Below, one piece after another: positions 37,329-38,897 of a stretch of DNA of 38,897 nt. The notes beneath the pieces were generated by a model that ran no database searches, had not been told where the DNA came from, and saw nothing but the letters and a program-made list of their open reading frames with translations. Numbering within the stretch: the first letter of the stretch is position 1; every line of letters starts with the position of its first letter. A program made the position numbers and the translations under genes. The stretch spans positions 41,406 to 80,302 of the forward strand of contig DITW01000025.1 in NCBI GenBank assembly GCA_002422945.1. Direction: 5' to 3'. Source of the DNA: Sphingomonadales bacterium UBA6174. GTDB lineage: Bacteria > Pseudomonadota > Alphaproteobacteria > Sphingomonadales > Sphingomonadaceae.

Positions 37329-38897
37329 GCTAAAGCTCCTGCGGTACGCATCCATTTGGGTTCGCGGTGAAATTTGGTGATTGCTTGCGGATTTTCGTGC
37401 AGCAGGGCGAGGCAGACGCGCCCGCCGCCGACCGAATATTCGCGATAGCCCTGCAATTGCAGCCCTTCTTCGCTACGGCCATTCACGCGCAGGCGATAGC
37501 TTGCGGCCTGTGGCAAGGGTTCAAAGGACAGCAGACGGAAATTCTCGCCTTCTTGGCGGACGAGACAGCGCATGTGGCCGTTTTCACTGCGAATATGCCC
37601 GACATGCCATTCCGATGCGTCGGCTTCGCCGCTATGGTTCCACAGATGCGACAGGCGGAAGCGCTTGACCTCGGACCAGCTATTGACGTCCCATTGCAGG
37701 GTGTTGCCATAAAGGCAGCTATTAAGCGGGTCGGCATCGCTGTCATTCAGCCATTCAAAGCTTAAACCCAAAACGACTTCCTTGCCATCCGCCGTGACCT
37801 CTGTCCGCTGGACGCGGCCACGGAACGGGACTGTGCCGATGGGTAGGGTCAATTGGCCTTGCAGCACCGGACCCAAGGCGGCATGGCGCGCAGTCCGCAG
37901 GCTCATCCCGCGCGATGACACATCATAAGCAATGGCCATGGAGGCTGGCACATCATCGCTGTCGCCCGCGCGGATTTGCGCCATCATCGGTAGCGGGAAG
38001 CGGTGTTCGGTCCGTTTTTGTTTTCGGCGACCACCGGCAAAGGACAGCGCCTTCACCGCAATCACGCCATTGACCACCAGCCAGACGAGGTTCGAGATGA
38101 ACGCGCCTTGCGGCAAATGATGGTGGGTCAGATAGATCATGGTGCCAGCGACGATTGAACCGATCACACCCATCGCCACCATGATCTGGGGCCACAGCCG
38201 CAACCAGAGGCTGCCCTGCATATCCAACCCCTTGGGCGTGACGGAAAAGCGCCATTTGATCGGGATGACAAGCGCCAGCGTCGCCTTCATAAAGGTGAAG
38301 AAGCGGAAGAAATTATATTCTTCGGTCCAGATTGTCTTGGCATAGCCACGGCTGAACAGTTCGTTGACGATCACGCCCGCCGTGAACCAACCGAGAAAGA
38401 TGCCGATGAATGGCCAGCCCGCCCAGATGATGGGCATTGATCCGGTCAGGATCACGACCATCGGCAGGAAATAGACGATCGCCTTTTGCCAGCCTTCGAA
38501 ATAGGTGATGGTCGACATGAAATACGCAAGGCGTTGCGCGAGGGTGAGGTCGCCGCGAAAGAGAATCCCCTCCTTCAACCAGACCTGCATCGCGCCCCGG
38601 CCCCAACGTAGCCGCTGGGTGTCATATTGATCGAGGGTCGCAGGCGACAGGCCGAAGGCGAGGGCTTCGCTGTGATAGACCGAGTTCCAGCCGCGCTTGT
38701 GAATGCGTAATGAGGTGTGCATGTCCTCGGTGATCGTGCCGGTGGCGACACCGCCGATATCTTCCAGCGTGGATTTACGCATCACGGCGCAACTGCCGCA
38801 GAAAAAGCCTGCGTTCCAACGGTCCTTACCCGGCTGGATCACGCGATAGAACAGGGTCTGTTCGTGCCATGCTTCTGACCGGCCCCCACTGAGTGGT
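37325..38897 (-). CDS. bcsA: Cellulose synthase catalytic subunit, N-terminus outside window
   Basis: The last 523 residues of a UDP-glucose-using cellulose synthase in the inner membrane. The frame is open through base 38896 and reads PLSGGRSEAWHEQTLFYRVI before VIQPGKDRWNAGFFCGS. Glycosyltransferase-2 motifs are ITEDMHTSL (the TED motif) and QRLRWGRGAMQV (the QxxRW motif). Several membrane segments follow, then a PilZ domain with RTEHR and DVSSRGMSL, the c-di-GMP-binding pattern, so the enzyme is probably activated by c-di-GMP. The remaining C-terminal part after PilZ is about 140 residues. It overlaps bcsS by 4 bases. Confidence 0.92.
   Translation of the reverse strand, partial: PLSGGRSEAWHEQTLFYRVIQPGKDRWNAGFFCGSCAVMRKSTLEDIGGVATGTITEDMHTSLRIHKRGWNSVYHSEALAFGLSPATLDQYDTQRLRWGRGAMQVWLKEGILFRGDLTLAQRLAYFMSTITYFEGWQKAIVYFLPMVVILTGSMPIIWAGWPFIGIFLGWFTAGVIVNELFSRGYAKTIWTEEYNFFRFFTFMKATLALVIPIKWRFSVTPKGLDMQGSLWLRLWPQIMVAMGVIGSIVAGTMIYLTHHHLPQGAFISNLVWLVVNGVIAVKALSFAGGRRKQKRTEHRFPLPMMAQIRAGDSDDVPASMAIAYDVSSRGMSLRTARHAALGPVLQGQLTLPIGTVPFRGRVQRTEVTADGKEVVLGLSFEWLNDSDADPLNSCLYGNTLQWDVNSWSEVKRFRLSHLWNHSGEADASEWHVGHIRSENGHMRCLVRQEGENFRLLSFEPLPQAASYRLRVNGRSEEGLQLQGYREYSVGGGRVCLALLHENPQAITKFHREPKWMRTAGALA

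Overview
The window reads as chromosomal DNA of an alphaproteobacterium, most likely a sphingomonad (Sphingomonadaceae). This is inferred from gene content: an Entner-Doudoroff operon (zwf-pgl-edd), a TonB-dependent receptor with a PF13759-type oxygenase and a flavin halogenase beside it, a NasST-controlled nitrate cluster, and a BcsA/BcsS pair. The genus cannot be fixed from this sequence. No tRNA, rRNA, insertion sequence, prophage or CRISPR array was seen. The genes at both ends (edd on the left, bcsA on the right) are cut by the window.

Region 1 (1-18.5 kb) looks like one sugar regulon. A halogenase-zwf-pgl-edd operon, a TPR/2OG-Fe(II) oxygenase gene and a TonB-dependent receptor run on the minus strand. 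A LacI-type regulator follows on the plus strand. Then two minus-strand operons carry GH68 sucrose/fructan enzyme + ROK fructokinase, and MFS transporter + GH36 alpha-galactosidase + galT + galK. These enzymes together could take apart raffinose-family sugars (Gal-Glc-Fru): outer-membrane uptake, inner-membrane uptake, release of galactose, cleavage of the sucrose part, phosphorylation of galactose and fructose, and Entner-Doudoroff catabolism. The same palindrome (consensus nnCAAwCGwTTGnn) lies before all five transcription units, including the halogenase-zwf operon, so one LacI-type regulator probably controls the set.

Region 2 (18.5-21.7 kb) holds a small unrecognised 56-residue ORF, a bidirectional terminator, and a large surface protein with putative Ig (He_PIG) repeats and an autotransporter-like beta-barrel.

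Region 3 (21.9-36.6 kb, plus strand) is an assimilatory nitrate/nitrite cluster: nasT-nasS sensor/antiterminator, a 444-bp leader with candidate ANTAR-binding hairpins, nrtA-nrtB-nrtC (a double-ATPase fusion), an outer-membrane porin, nirB-nirD, nasA, a siroheme methyltransferase, and an enoyl-CoA hydratase-family gene at the end. A bidirectional terminator closes it.

Region 4 (36.6-38.9 kb, minus strand) is the end of a cellulose synthesis operon: the C-terminal part of bcsA with its PilZ domain, overlapping a bcsS-like beta-barrel gene.
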